Shown here piece after piece: positions 17,869 to 26,506 of a DNA stretch of 64,000 bases; positions within the stretch are counted from its first letter, which is position 1; every line of letters begins with the position of its first letter. The notes below the pieces were generated by a model. It made no database searches. It was not told the origin of the DNA and saw only the letters and a list, made by a program, of their open reading frames with translations. This stretch comes from Algoriphagus formosus. GTDB taxonomy: Bacteria > Bacteroidota > Bacteroidia > Cytophagales > Cyclobacteriaceae. The stretch lies in contig NZ_NIUC01000004.1 of assembly GCF_002807035.1 (NCBI RefSeq), positions 226,327 through 290,326 of the forward strand, read 5' to 3'. Position numbers and translations under genes: made by a program.

Positions 17869-19536
17869 ATGAAAAAGCTAGCCCTCATTTTCATTCTGTA
17901 TATAAATGCCATCGGGATTTCCTTTGCACAATTAAATGCTGATCAGGTAGCCGCAATTGATTCAGTTTTTAGGAAATGGAATCAGCCGGGTATGCCTGGA
18001 GGTTCGGTTGCAGTGATGCAAGATGGTAGGGTTCTCTACTCCAAGGCTTTTGGGCTTGCTAGTATAGACTTTGGTGTTCCAAATTCGCCGAATACTCTAT
18101 TTAATATTGCTTCTGTTTCCAAGCAATTTACAGCGATGGCCATCGTTCGAATGGCTGAAAAGGGTTTACTTTCCTTGGATGATGAAGTCCAAAAGTATCT
18201 TCCTGAAGTCCCTGATTTTGGTCAGCCAATCACTTTTCGACATTTGATTCACCATAGTAGTGGACTGAGAAGTGTGCATGATATGCTGGGCTTGGCAGGA
18301 TGGAGGGGTGATGATTTGCGTACTAATGAGGATGTATTTCGATTTGTAACCTTGCAAAAGGATCTCAATTATCCGGTGGGTGAGCGATTCGGCTATTGTA
18401 ATACCGGTTATGTGCTCATGGCCTTGGTCGTAGAGGGACTTTCCGGAAAATCTTTTGCCGAATGGATAAAGAATGAGGTTTTCGATCCTCTAGGAATGAC
18501 ACACACTTATGTTGAAGACAATTACACACGAGTAATTCCTGGAAATGCCTTTTCTTATTACCACAGTCAAGGAGCAATATTTGAGCGGGCAATGGATTAT
18601 TGGAACTATACAGGAGCAGGAAATATTCATTCCACTACAGAGGATTTACTTTATTGGGCTAAAAATTTATACCGCCCTACACCGGGCTGGGAGAATGCTT
18701 TTGAGCAAATAAAAGAGGTTGGAATTTATTCCAACGGGCAACCTAGCAATTATGCCTTTGGGCTTTTTGTAGACGAGTTTAATGGACATAAACGAATCCA
18801 TCACTCAGGCTCTATCGGTGGGTTTCGGGCGCAGCTTGCCACTTTCCCAGAATCAAGATTGAGCATTGTTATGCTTTCTAATTATAGCTCCTCCAACTTG
18901 GGCCAAAGACTCACAAGGCTGTCTGAAATAATTTTAGGTACGGATTTAAGTTCTCAAGATCAATCCATCGTTAAGGCAAAAGAAGCTGATGCTCTTGAAT
19001 CAAATGATAGCAAACTCTTTGTGGGTAAATATTGGGATACCTATGAAAAGCAACTGATCCAAATTTTGGCAGGAGATTCTGGAATTGTCGCAAAAGTTGG
19101 TGAATCTGAATTTCTTCTAAATCATTTGGGAAATGGAACATTCGCTTTTCCCAAATCCGATGGGCGTGAATTAAGATTTGAAATTGAAGAAGGGGAAGTT
19201 AACGGAGCACGGTTGCTTTCAAAGGAAGAGATAATAAATCCTTTGATTCTGCTGGGAGAAAATGCCTTTTCAGTAGCTGATTTGGAGAATTTCGAAGGGG
19301 AATTTTACAGCGAGGAGCTTCAGACCTCTTATTGGTTTTCAGTAAATGGAGAAGGCTTAGTGGCCTATCATCCAAGGCATGGTGAGATCCCTTTAGAAAG
19401 ACTTACAGCGAATGCATTCCGGGGAAGCTGGCCGGTTCTTACAGTAGAATTCTTTCCTGATTCAGAGGGAAAAGTGAAGCAAGTCAAGCTTTCAAATGGA
19501 CGGGTAAAGAACCTTAGGCTTTCCCGTCTGGACTAA
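17869..19536 (+). CDS. Serine hydrolase, class C beta-lactamase/DD-peptidase fold, exported
   Basis: 555 residues with signal peptide (MKKLALIFILYINAIGISFA-Q). The catalytic motifs are SVSK, YCN (in FGYCNTGYVLM) and HSG (in RIHHSGSIGGFRA). The N-terminal Beta-lactamase domain covers ~25-355. The C-terminal ~170 residues carry the same beta-rich domain as the paralogue at 5706 (compare FEGEFYSEELQTSYWFSV here with FTGRYYSPELNAYYSFSI there). It probably acts on peptides or cell-wall material in the periplasm. Its promoter has two Crp/Fnr-like sites and a -7 TACTTTTG. Confidence 0.9.
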   Translation: MKKLALIFILYINAIGISFAQLNADQVAAIDSVFRKWNQPGMPGGSVAVMQDGRVLYSKAFGLASIDFGVPNSPNTLFNIASVSKQFTAMAIVRMAEKGLLSLDDEVQKYLPEVPDFGQPITFRHLIHHSSGLRSVHDMLGLAGWRGDDLRTNEDVFRFVTLQKDLNYPVGERFGYCNTGYVLMALVVEGLSGKSFAEWIKNEVFDPLGMTHTYVEDNYTRVIPGNAFSYYHSQGAIFERAMDYWNYTGAGNIHSTTEDLLYWAKNLYRPTPGWENAFEQIKEVGIYSNGQPSNYAFGLFVDEFNGHKRIHHSGSIGGFRAQLATFPESRLSIVMLSNYSSSNLGQRLTRLSEIILGTDLSSQDQSIVKAKEADALESNDSKLFVGKYWDTYEKQLIQILAGDSGIVAKVGESEFLLNHLGNGTFAFPKSDGRELRFEIEEGEVNGARLLSKEEIINPLILLGENAFSVADLENFEGEFYSEELQTSYWFSVNGEGLVAYHPRHGEIPLERLTANAFRGSWPVLTVEFFPDSEGKVKQVKLSNGRVKNLRLSRLD

Positions 19537-19568
19537 TTTCCAAACTAACTAGTAAACAAAATTTGAAA

Positions 19569-20901
19569 ATGAAATTATTCATTCTGGGAATCTTATTGCC
19601 TTTTTGGAACGGTGTTAATCCTGATCAAGATGCTGATACCTTGCTGATTAAGCATGTCCATGTGATTACAATGGAATCTAAGCGGGTTTTGCAAGATCAA
19701 GATGTGCTTATTGCACATGGGAAAACTGAGTATTCAGGAGGCTTCTGAAAATCAGAATTCGGACTCCTTTCAAGTAGTTGATGGTACCGGAAAGTTTATG
19801 GTGCCGGGGTTTCATGAAATGCATTTTCACTGGAGAAATCAAGATGGAGGCATTGAGCGTGACCTCAATCTTTTGCTTGCTAATGGGGTGACTACCGTCC
19901 GTAATATGGCCGAATACGATTGGCAGGATCAGGTGGATATCCGTGAAAAAATCAATTCCGGTGAAATTTTTGGGCCAAGGTATTTTACAACTGGACCATA
20001 TCTGAATTCTTCCATGCTTCAAACAGAAGAAGAGGCTTTAGAGGTCGTGAAAACCCATCTGGAAAAAGGTTATGATTTTCTAAAGATTGCAGACAATCTT
20101 CCGAAAAATATCTACCTGACCCTATTGGAGGAAGCCGAAAAGGTTAAGCTTCCTGTCATTGGACATGCTCAACGGGCGATGGATTTAGACTATTCTTTGA
20201 GAATGAAGTCCATCGAGCATGTCGAAGAGTTTGTCTACCTCTTTGATGAGGAACAGCGAAAGAATGAAGAGGTTATGAGCGAGACCGTTCAGGCTATCCA
20301 AGTCAGTGGAATAACTATAGTGCCCACGCTAAAAGTATTTGAGCGGATTGTTCATTACCTAAATGATGCTCAATTCGAAAAGTTAAGAGAACTGGATCAA
20401 GCACAATATCTACTTCCCGGGGATAGGAATTACTGGCTTTCAGAGGAAAACCCCTACAGAAAAGATTTAAAAGGAAAAGTGCTTTTTGGAAAGGATGCTA
20501 CAGTCTTATTAACTGAATGGCTGGAGTGGATGAAGGATTTTACCCTCCATTTGGCTGAGGCAGGAATACCCTTGATGATTGGGTCAGATACCTTTGGTTT
20601 GGTAGTTCCTGGCTTTTCAGTTCACGAAGAAATGGAGCTTTTACAGGAAGTCGGTTTAGATCCATTTGAAATCCTGAAGGCAGCAACGATAACTTCAGCC
20701 AGATATCTTGGAACTCAAGCACTAGAGGGGACAATATCTATCGGTAAAAACGCCAACCTTGTCCTTCTGAACTCAAATCCCTTGGAGGATATCCGAGCCT
20801 CAAAAGATATAGCTGCAGTCATATTCAACGGAAAATTGCTGGATCGTACCGCCTTAGATTCCTTGTTGAAGGAAGTATTGGAAATCAATGCTTCCCAATA
20901 A
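19569..20901 (+). pseudogene. Exported amidohydrolase (imidazolonepropionase-like), one frameshift
   Basis: Two overlapping frames make one amidohydrolase. The first (from ATG 19569) gives a signal peptide and the N-terminal beta-sandwich (TLLIKHVHVITMES...DVLIAHGK). The second continues LSIQEASEN... to 20901. They join at GGGAAAA (19719-19725) if one A is dropped. The second frame holds the metal ligands: HFH after VPGFHEM, His in VIGHAQ, His in SIEHVEEF, and Asp in MIGSDTFGLV. The C-terminal TSARYLGTQALEGTISIGKNANLVLL is typical of the family. Apart from the frameshift nothing is missing, so recent mutation or sequencing error are both possible. Confidence 0.78.
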
Positions 20902-21003
20902 GCTTAAAAAGATTCCCTAATTACAAATCTCAAAATTTAAATCAATTCAAATATTGCCTCCATATGGAATTGGCAATCCCATATCATTAGTCAAAGAATA
21001 GAA

Positions 21004-22092
21004 ATGAAAACTCAAAAACAAACTAAAAACGCCCTCACTATCTGTATGCTTTTTGCACTGTTGCTTTTAAGCCAACTAGGCCTCAAAGCTCAAACTCTGG
21101 AAACTAAGATTGATAGTCTATTGACAGAATTGTTTGAAAAAGAAGGACCTGGAGCAGTTTTTATGGTAGCCAAAGATGGAAAGCCTATTTATAGGAAAGC
21201 ATTTGGAATGGCTAATCTGGAGCTAGACGTACCAATGGTCCCCGAAAATATATTTCAGATCGGTTCCATGACCAAGCAGTTTACTGCGGTTGGAATTTTG
21301 ATATTGGAAGAAGAGGGGAAACTCAATATCGAAGATGATGTTAGAAAGTATATTCCCGATTTTCCTGTTCAGGGAGCCCAATTAACCATTCAGCAATTAA
21401 TGAATCATACCTCTGGGATCAAGGATTTTACCAAAATGAAAACCATCATGACAATTGCACGGAATGATCTCAGTCCCAAAGAATTGGTAGATTTTTTCAA
21501 GGATGAGCCAGTGGACTTTCTTCCTGGTGAAAAATTTGAATACAACAATTCTGGGTATGTGGTTTTGGGTTATGTGATTGAATTGGTTTCTGGAATGAGT
21601 TATGAGGATTTTGTGGAGCAACGAATTTTTCAAAAATTGGGTATGAAAGATTCTCGCTATGCCTCCGATCGTGAATTGGTAAAAAACAGAGCCTATGGAT
21701 ACCATGACAGAAATGGGTATACCAATAAAATGTGGGTGAGTTTGAATATTCCCTATGCATCTGGTTCGTTGATGTCTACCGTGGATGATTTGCTGATTTG
21801 GCAAAATGCCTTGAACACGGATACCCTTCTGAAGAAGGAAACCCTACGAAAGGCTTTCACGCCCGGGACCTTGTCCAATGGAGAAACCTTGACATATGGC
21901 TTTGGATGGCATATCAAGGAATTAGAAGGAATGCCGGTTAGAGAGCATGGAGGAAGTGTTTTTGGCTTTAAATCCATGGGAGTTTACCTTCCGGAAAAGG
22001 ATATTTATGTGGTTGGATTGAGTAACTGCGATTGTAACTCACCTACTGTCATTACCCGAGAAATTGCCAAATTCGCCTTGGATTCACTTTGA
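21004..22092 (+). CDS. Serine hydrolase, class C beta-lactamase/DD-peptidase fold, short form
   Basis: 362 residues with a signal peptide ending LKAQ. Motifs are SMTK (about residue 91), YNN (in FEYNNSGYVVLGY) and HGG (in REHGGSVFGFKS). It lacks the C-terminal beta domain of its two longer paralogues and ends right after the catalytic domain. The closely following GNAT gene (16 bp) is probably cotranscribed. Role likely periplasmic peptidase or esterase; specific substrate unknown. Confidence 0.9.
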   Translation: MKTQKQTKNALTICMLFALLLLSQLGLKAQTLETKIDSLLTELFEKEGPGAVFMVAKDGKPIYRKAFGMANLELDVPMVPENIFQIGSMTKQFTAVGILILEEEGKLNIEDDVRKYIPDFPVQGAQLTIQQLMNHTSGIKDFTKMKTIMTIARNDLSPKELVDFFKDEPVDFLPGEKFEYNNSGYVVLGYVIELVSGMSYEDFVEQRIFQKLGMKDSRYASDRELVKNRAYGYHDRNGYTNKMWVSLNIPYASGSLMSTVDDLLIWQNALNTDTLLKKETLRKAFTPGTLSNGETLTYGFGWHIKELEGMPVREHGGSVFGFKSMGVYLPEKDIYVVGLSNCDCNSPTVITREIAKFALDSL

Positions 22093-22108
22093 TGAAAACC
22101 TCTATAAA

Positions 22109-22552
22109 ATGAATTACTTAATAGAAAAATGTGAGCCTTCTGTTTTTCCACTTTTAGTGGAAATTTGGGAGGACTCAGTAAGAAAGACTCATAATTTTTT
22201 GTCAGAGGAGGATATTGCTTACTTCAAGCCTTTGATCTTGAATTCCTATTTACATGCAGTTGATCTTAGGGTGGTACGGGATTCGGATAGTCAAATCTTG
22301 GGTTTCCTTGGAGTGGCTGAAGAGAATTTGGAGATGCTGTTTTTGCATTCAAATGCTTTTGGAAAAGGCCTAGGTAGACTTTGCCTAGACTATGCAATTA
22401 ATGAAATGGGAGTGGAAAAGGTGGATGTCAATGAACAGAACGAGCAGGCCTTGGGCTTTTACCTTCATTGTGGGTTTAAAATTATTGGCCGTTCTGAATT
22501 AGATCCCCAAGGAAAACCATTTCCAATTTTGCATCTGGCATTGAAGTCCTGA
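22109..22552 (+). CDS. GNAT family N-acetyltransferase (YjaB-like)
   Basis: ATG 22109 starts after the preceding gene's stop and yields 147 residues beginning MNYLIEKCEPS. The conserved W-x-x-S-V-x-x-THxFL segment (EIWEDSVRKTHNFLSEEDI) and VDVNEQNEQALGFYLHCGFK are as in the YjaB subgroup, which binds acetyl-CoA with a reduced motif A (HSNAFGKGLGRLCLDYAI). Acceptor unknown. Confidence 0.86.
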   Translation: MNYLIEKCEPSVFPLLVEIWEDSVRKTHNFLSEEDIAYFKPLILNSYLHAVDLRVVRDSDSQILGFLGVAEENLEMLFLHSNAFGKGLGRLCLDYAINEMGVEKVDVNEQNEQALGFYLHCGFKIIGRSELDPQGKPFPILHLALKS

Positions 22553-22570
22553 GTAATTCTTTTTTTGAAG

Positions 22571-22617
22571 AAATCCACTTCTTAACCCAAGTCAATTTTT
22601 GGGAAAGAAGTGGATTT
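22571..22617. other. Hairpin overlapping promoter of MDR reductase gene
   Basis: AAATCCACTTCTT (22571-22583) pairs with AAGAAGTGGATTT (22605-22617), a 13-bp stem whose loop contains the Crp/Fnr-like site. It may terminate the upstream GNAT transcript or be a DNA-level operator. Seen directly; role open. Confidence 0.5.
22581..22595 (-). promoter_or_regulatory. Crp/Fnr-like site at MDR reductase promoter
   Basis: CTTAACCCAAGTCAA is the reverse complement of the shared TTGAYYTRGGTTAAG motif and ends 22 nt before the -7 TACTTTTG at 22618-22625, matching the spacing at 17793 and 24987. Confidence 0.55.
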
Positions 22618-22625
22618 TACTTTTG
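22618..22625 (+). promoter_or_regulatory. -7 promoter element of MDR reductase gene
   Basis: TACTTTTG, a TAnnTTTG match 25 bp upstream of the ATG at 22650. Confidence 0.55.
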
Positions 22626-22649
22626 AGGAGTAAATCAAACTAGTTGAAA

Positions 22650-23609
22650 ATGAAAGCATTTACCTTCAAAAATTATGGAGCCTCGGATGTGTTACATCCT
22701 GAAATTCTGGAAAAGCCAATTCCAAATCCCAATCAGATTGTGGTGAAAATTCACGCAACTTCCGTGACAGCGGGAGACTGGAGAGTCCGCAGTGCAACTC
22801 CTTTTCCTATTCGGTTTCATTCCGGGATATTGAAGCCAAAAAATACTTTGCTTGGCCATGAGTTTGCCGGAGTGGTTGATATGGTTGGAGAGGAAGTGGC
22901 CGAATTTCAGATCGGGGACCGGGTTTTTGGAAGCATGGGGATGAAATCTGGGACTTATGCAGAATATGTTGCAGTTGACGTTGAGTCGCCCATCGCAAAA
23001 ATTCCTGAAGGATTGAGTTTTGAGGAAGCTGCGGTGGTTCCGATTGGCTTTCTTTCCGCATATCATTTTCTTCAAAAAGTAAATCTTCATCCTGGAATGA
23101 AGGTGTTAATTCATGGAGTCTCCGGCTCGGTTGGGTCAGCTATGCTTCAATTGGCCAAAGCAAAGGATGCCTATGTAGTAGGGGTCTGTAGTTCAAAAAA
23201 CGCGAATTGGGTAAAAAATTGGGGAGCTGATGAGGTAATCAGCTATGATAAAGAAGACTTTACTATACTCCCCGAAAAATTTGATCTGATTGTCAATGCG
23301 GTTGGAAAAACTTCTTTTAGGGAGATCAGACATTTACTCAAGCCCGAAGGGAAATACTTGTCTAATGATGCTGCCTTGACTGATTATTTGGATTTGCTGA
23401 TGCAAACTATAGGGGGTAAAAAAGAGCAAATCATTTTGGGGATTGCTGACCAAAAAAAGTCAGATTTGAGAGTAATTCAATCTTTGCTGGCTGAAAGAAA
23501 AGCCAGACCTTATCTGGATAGAGTTTATTCATTTGATGAACTCCCAGCTGCCCATGCCTATGTGGAAAAAGGGAGAAAAGCAGGGAATGTGGCCATTCGG
23601 GTAGCTTAG
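22650..23609 (+). CDS. NAD(P)-dependent MDR oxidoreductase (quinone reductase-like, zinc-free)
   Basis: About 319 residues. The N-terminal GroES-like domain carries the MDR core GHEFAGVVDMVGEEV and a DRVFG motif. The Rossmann domain has GVSGSVGSAMLQLAKA at about 150-165. The catalytic-zinc cysteine is absent, placing it with quinone oxidoreductases. ATG 22650 is preferred over the TTG six bases upstream. Its promoter carries a Crp/Fnr-like site; the convergent gene ending at 23611 encodes such a regulator. Confidence 0.88.
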   Translation: MKAFTFKNYGASDVLHPEILEKPIPNPNQIVVKIHATSVTAGDWRVRSATPFPIRFHSGILKPKNTLLGHEFAGVVDMVGEEVAEFQIGDRVFGSMGMKSGTYAEYVAVDVESPIAKIPEGLSFEEAAVVPIGFLSAYHFLQKVNLHPGMKVLIHGVSGSVGSAMLQLAKAKDAYVVGVCSSKNANWVKNWGADEVISYDKEDFTILPEKFDLIVNAVGKTSFREIRHLLKPEGKYLSNDAALTDYLDLLMQTIGGKKEQIILGIADQKKSDLRVIQSLLAERKARPYLDRVYSFDELPAAHAYVEKGRKAGNVAIRVA

Positions 23610-23610
23610 A

Positions 23611-24183
23611 TCAGGCTTTGGTCGCCAATCGTTTTCGAATCCTGCTTAAAGATTCCGGCTTTACTCCAAGATAAGAAGCAAGAATATATTGGGGAACCCG
23701 GTTGAGGAGTTCAGGTTGTTTTTCCTGCAATTCCAAGTAGCGTTTCTCCGGTGACTTGATCATGTAATCAGCGAGCATTTGCTGGTTTTTTCCAAACTCT
23801 TGCTCAATGGAAACGCGACAAAGCGATTCAAAAGCCGGCACCTGCTTGATTAATTCTTGCTCATTGTCATAGCTGAGAATGGTCAGAGTAGTGTCTTCCA
23901 CACATTCAAAATAGTGATTGGCCGGAGTTTTATTCAGGTAGCTGGAAAGGGAAGCAATTGGCTGGCCTTCTTCGAAAAAGTGGATGGTCTTTTCTTCTCC
24001 GTCTATTAAATAATATAAGCGCACCAATCCTTTGAGGTTGAAATAGGATTCCTTGGCTACCTGACCCTCAGCTAGAAGAATTGTGCCTTTTTTGAAGGTT
24101 TTGATCGGGATCAATTCATCAATGATTTGGGCCTCTTCTTCTGTAAGAGGAATTTCAAAAAGGGCTGAGCTTCGAGTAACCAT
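23611..24183 (-). CDS. Crp/Fnr family transcriptional regulator
   Basis: 190 residues. A cNMP-binding-like beta-barrel (about 20-120, with KKGTILLAEGQVAKESYFNLKGLVRLYY) is followed by a short C-terminal HTH (PQYILASYLGVKPESLSRIRKRL). There are no Fnr-type cysteines and the phosphate-binding cassette is not conserved, so the ligand is unknown. This short form without a full winged helix is common in Bacteroidota. It is convergent with the MDR gene (1-bp gap). It probably regulates neighbouring genes that share the TTGAYYTRGGTTAAG motif (inference). Confidence 0.88.
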   Translation of the reverse strand: MVTRSSALFEIPLTEEEAQIIDELIPIKTFKKGTILLAEGQVAKESYFNLKGLVRLYYLIDGEEKTIHFFEEGQPIASLSSYLNKTPANHYFECVEDTTLTILSYDNEQELIKQVPAFESLCRVSIEQEFGKNQQMLADYMIKSPEKRYLELQEKQPELLNRVPQYILASYLGVKPESLSRIRKRLATKA

Positions 24184-24263
24184 TGTCGAAAATAAGGAAT
24201 TTCTAAAAATCCGCCTGTCAAAATTTCGGGTTAAATATGAAGAGGTTTCAATCTAAGCCTCTA

Positions 24264-24292
24264 TTAATCAAATTAGAACCCAATTTGATTAA
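24264..24292. repeat. 11-bp inverted repeat between two Crp/Fnr genes
   Basis: TTAATCAAATT (24264-24274) and AATTTGATTAA (24282-24292) are perfect inverted copies separated by 7 nt, between the 3' end of one Crp/Fnr gene (24385) and the 5' end of the next (24183). There is no T-tract, so an operator is as likely as a transcript end. Confidence 0.5.
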
Positions 24293-24384
24293 AATGAATA
24301 CTATCATTCCTATTACTTATTAGCTGTTTTGAGTTTGAGTATGGAAAGGTTTTTAGAATTACTGAGTAATGATAAGCATGGATT

Positions 24385-24963
24385 TTACCAGTCCATTTTC
24401 TTTTTCATCCGACTAAAAAACTCTGGTGTTACTCCCAAATAGGATGCGATGAGTTTCTGGGGAATTCGGGTTTCGTATTTCTTGAATTTTTCATGAAAAG
24501 CGCGATAACGATCTTCCCCGGACTGACTATTGGTTTCTAAAATCCGCTCTTGAAAAGACACAAAAGCTCGCTGGGTAACAATTCGGAAAAAACGCTCCAA
24601 TTGGGGGATTTTAGAATACAATTCTTCCAACACCTCATAAGAAAGTTCAAGAACGGTGCTTTCCTCCAAGGCCTGAACATTAAAAATGGCTTCCCCTTGG
24701 GTAATGAAGCTTTTCAGGTCACTGATCCACCAACCTTCAAAAGCGAATTGGATGATATGGTCTTTTCCTTTGTCATCCGTAAAGTAGGCCATAACCGATC
24801 CCTCAAGTACGAAATTGGTCACATTGCTTTTCCCTCCTGCAAATACCAAAAATTGCCCCTTTTTGTATTTGCGGGTGCTGAGTTTGGAAAGAATTAGGGA
24901 CTTCTCTGAGTCAGATAACACAATGTATTTTTCCAGGCTTTGCCAAAGAAGTTCAGGATTCAT
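24385..24963 (-). CDS. Crp/Fnr family transcriptional regulator
   Basis: 192 residues, same architecture as the gene at 23611: N-terminal cNMP-like sensor (KKGQFLVFAGGKSNVTNFVLEGSVMAYF) and C-terminal HTH (PQKLIASYLGVTPEFFSRMKKKM). It probably arose from the same family expansion. A copy of the Crp/Fnr-like motif (24965-24979) lies directly against its ATG, which would fit autorepression, and a second copy belongs to the divergent cyclase promoter. Confidence 0.88.
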   Translation of the reverse strand: MNPELLWQSLEKYIVLSDSEKSLILSKLSTRKYKKGQFLVFAGGKSNVTNFVLEGSVMAYFTDDKGKDHIIQFAFEGWWISDLKSFITQGEAIFNVQALEESTVLELSYEVLEELYSKIPQLERFFRIVTQRAFVSFQERILETNSQSGEDRYRAFHEKFKKYETRIPQKLIASYLGVTPEFFSRMKKKMDW

Positions 24964-24964
24964 C

Positions 24965-24979
24965 TTGATCTAGGTTAAG
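24965..24979 (+). promoter_or_regulatory. Crp/Fnr-like site overlapping regulator's translation start region
   Basis: TTGATCTAGGTTAAG begins two bases upstream of the minus-strand ATG (24961-24963) of a Crp/Fnr gene and 22 bp from a second copy at 24987. Two helical turns separate the pair. Confidence 0.5.
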
Positions 24980-24986
24980 TAAAAGT

Positions 24987-25001
24987 CTTAATCCAGGTCA
25001 T
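24987..25001 (-). promoter_or_regulatory. Crp/Fnr-like site at cyclase promoter
   Basis: CTTAATCCAGGTCAT is a weaker reverse copy of the motif. It ends 22 nt upstream of GACCTTTG (25024-25031), the presumed -7 element of the cyclase gene. Confidence 0.5.
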
Positions 25002-25023
25002 TCGACAGGGATTGTAATTGACG

Positions 25024-25031
25024 GACCTTTG
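25024..25031 (+). promoter_or_regulatory. -7-like element of cyclase gene
   Basis: GACCTTTG resembles TAnnTTTG and lies 33 bp before the ATG at 25065. Because it overlaps the TTG at 25029, that TTG is unlikely to be the start codon. Confidence 0.45.
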
Positions 25032-25064
25032 AAATGTCATTATAAACCAAAAAAAACTAATATC

Positions 25065-26048
25065 ATGAAAAGATGGATGATCATTTCCTATTTTCTGACA
25101 TGTCAGGTAGGAATAGGACTAGCTCAGGGGACTTCCTCCGAACAAGTTGGAATAAGTCCCTGGGGACCTGAAGATGAAATTGGAACGCTCAACATGATGG
25201 ACGAGAAAAGTCGATTGGATGTGTTGAGCCAAATTAGATCAGGCAAGGTGTATGACTTAAGTGTAGAATACTTTGTAGGTATGCCTAGCTTTCATGCCCT
25301 AGGAGATCCTGCCTACCAGTTCTGGATGACTCATACCCCTAAAGGCACCGTAGTTGATAATCCCAATGGGCTAGGGGAGGCCATGAATTTGAAGGTGAGC
25401 TACACGGGGGATGCTATTTCCATGTACACCCATATGGGTACCCACATCGATGCACTCAACCATTTTGGTCTAAATGGGAAGGTATGGAATGGCTTTAGTG
25501 CCGAGGAGTATTTGGGAGATAAGGGTTGGAAAAAAACCGGTGCTGAGACTATCCCACCTGTGATCGGTAGAGGAGTCCTGATTGATATTCTAGCTTTGAA
25601 ACAAGTAGATCAACTTCCTGAAAATTATAGAATTAACTCCTCTGATCTGAGGGAAGCTTTGGCGAAACAAAAGGTTGAATTACAAGAAGGGGACATTGTT
25701 CTCATCCGAACCGGCCAGGCACGCCATTATGAGCAGGCTGAAAGGTATTTGGATAAGTACCCTGGAATCAATCTGGATGCTGTCAAATGGTTGGTGGAAG
25801 ATCAAGGAATCATGCTTTTGGGTTCAGATAACCTAAGTTTTGAGGCTTTTCCGCCTGAGCGGGAAGATAATTGGGTGCCCGTGCATACCTATTTATTGGC
25901 TGAAAAGGGGGTGATGTTTATAGAGCAAATGAATCTGGAGATTCTCGCTGAGGATGGGGTTTATGAATTTGCTTTTATCGGATCCTCCTTGAAATTAAGA
26001 GGTGCTTCAGCAGCTCCCATGCGACCGATTGCAATCCCTATTAAATAG
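25065..26048 (+). CDS. Cyclase family protein (kynurenine formamidase-like), exported
   Basis: About 327 residues from ATG 25065, with signal peptide MKRWMIISYFLTCQVGIGLAQ. The PF04199 cyclase metal site is intact: HMGTHIDALNHF, the HxGTHxDxxxH motif, at about residues 125-136. The segment GDIVLIRTGQARHYEQ and C-terminal LRGASAAPMRPIAI also fit. The family hydrolyses amides and lactones; an exported form with this length is a predicted metal-dependent hydrolase of unknown substrate. The next gene follows 7 bp later. Confidence 0.88.
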   Translation: MKRWMIISYFLTCQVGIGLAQGTSSEQVGISPWGPEDEIGTLNMMDEKSRLDVLSQIRSGKVYDLSVEYFVGMPSFHALGDPAYQFWMTHTPKGTVVDNPNGLGEAMNLKVSYTGDAISMYTHMGTHIDALNHFGLNGKVWNGFSAEEYLGDKGWKKTGAETIPPVIGRGVLIDILALKQVDQLPENYRINSSDLREALAKQKVELQEGDIVLIRTGQARHYEQAERYLDKYPGINLDAVKWLVEDQGIMLLGSDNLSFEAFPPEREDNWVPVHTYLLAEKGVMFIEQMNLEILAEDGVYEFAFIGSSLKLRGASAAPMRPIAIPIK

Positions 26049-26055
26049 ATTGGTT

Positions 26056-26502
26056 ATGGAAAATCTTCAGTTGATGGGATTGGCATTTGGAGTTGGGATT
26101 CTGATAGTCATGCAGGGAAGTTTAAATGCTCAGCTTGGAGTTAGACTTGATAATGCGCTTTTGGCATCCTCAATCAACCTCTTAGTAAGTGGGGGACTAG
26201 CGGTTGTAGTTTTGCTATTTGCTTCTCAAAATCTTTCGGCTTTAAGTAAGGTCCAAGCGATCCCAGTGTATTTGTTGTTTGTCGGGGGTATTCTCAGTTT
26301 TCTGGCGATTACATCATTTTACTATGTTATTCCTAAAATCGGTATCGCCACCACTGTAGCCTTTGGTTTAAGCGGTCAACTGATTTTTGCAGCAATTGCC
26401 AGCCATTTTGGATGGTTTGGATTACCTGTTGAACCCATTACTCTGAAGAGAGTAGCAGGGATTATCTTGATGATATTTTCAGTCTCATTGATCAAATCTT
26501 AA
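26056..26502 (+). CDS. DMT superfamily YdcZ-like membrane protein
   Basis: 148 residues from ATG 26056 with five TM helices and the DUF606/YdcZ hallmark near the N-terminus (GVGILIVMQGSLNAQLGVRL). The GGILSFLAITSFYYVIPKIG segment is also typical. Members are half-size DMT transporters, usually acting as pairs or dimers; substrate unknown. It sits between the cyclase and a GNAT gene in one operon-like run. Confidence 0.85.
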   Translation: MENLQLMGLAFGVGILIVMQGSLNAQLGVRLDNALLASSINLLVSGGLAVVVLLFASQNLSALSKVQAIPVYLLFVGGILSFLAITSFYYVIPKIGIATTVAFGLSGQLIFAAIASHFGWFGLPVEPITLKRVAGIILMIFSVSLIKS

Positions 26503-26506
26503 TCAA

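Noticed and set aside
19719..19726. Programmed frameshift in the amidohydrolase
   Set aside because: A four-A run without stimulatory hairpin or conserved slippery heptamer is not a convincing recoding site; mutation or sequencing error is simpler.
5706..22092. Three class C beta-lactamase-fold genes as an antibiotic-resistance locus
   Set aside because: HSG/HGG replaces the KTG motif and the extra domains match environmental peptidases/esterases; resistance is not supported.
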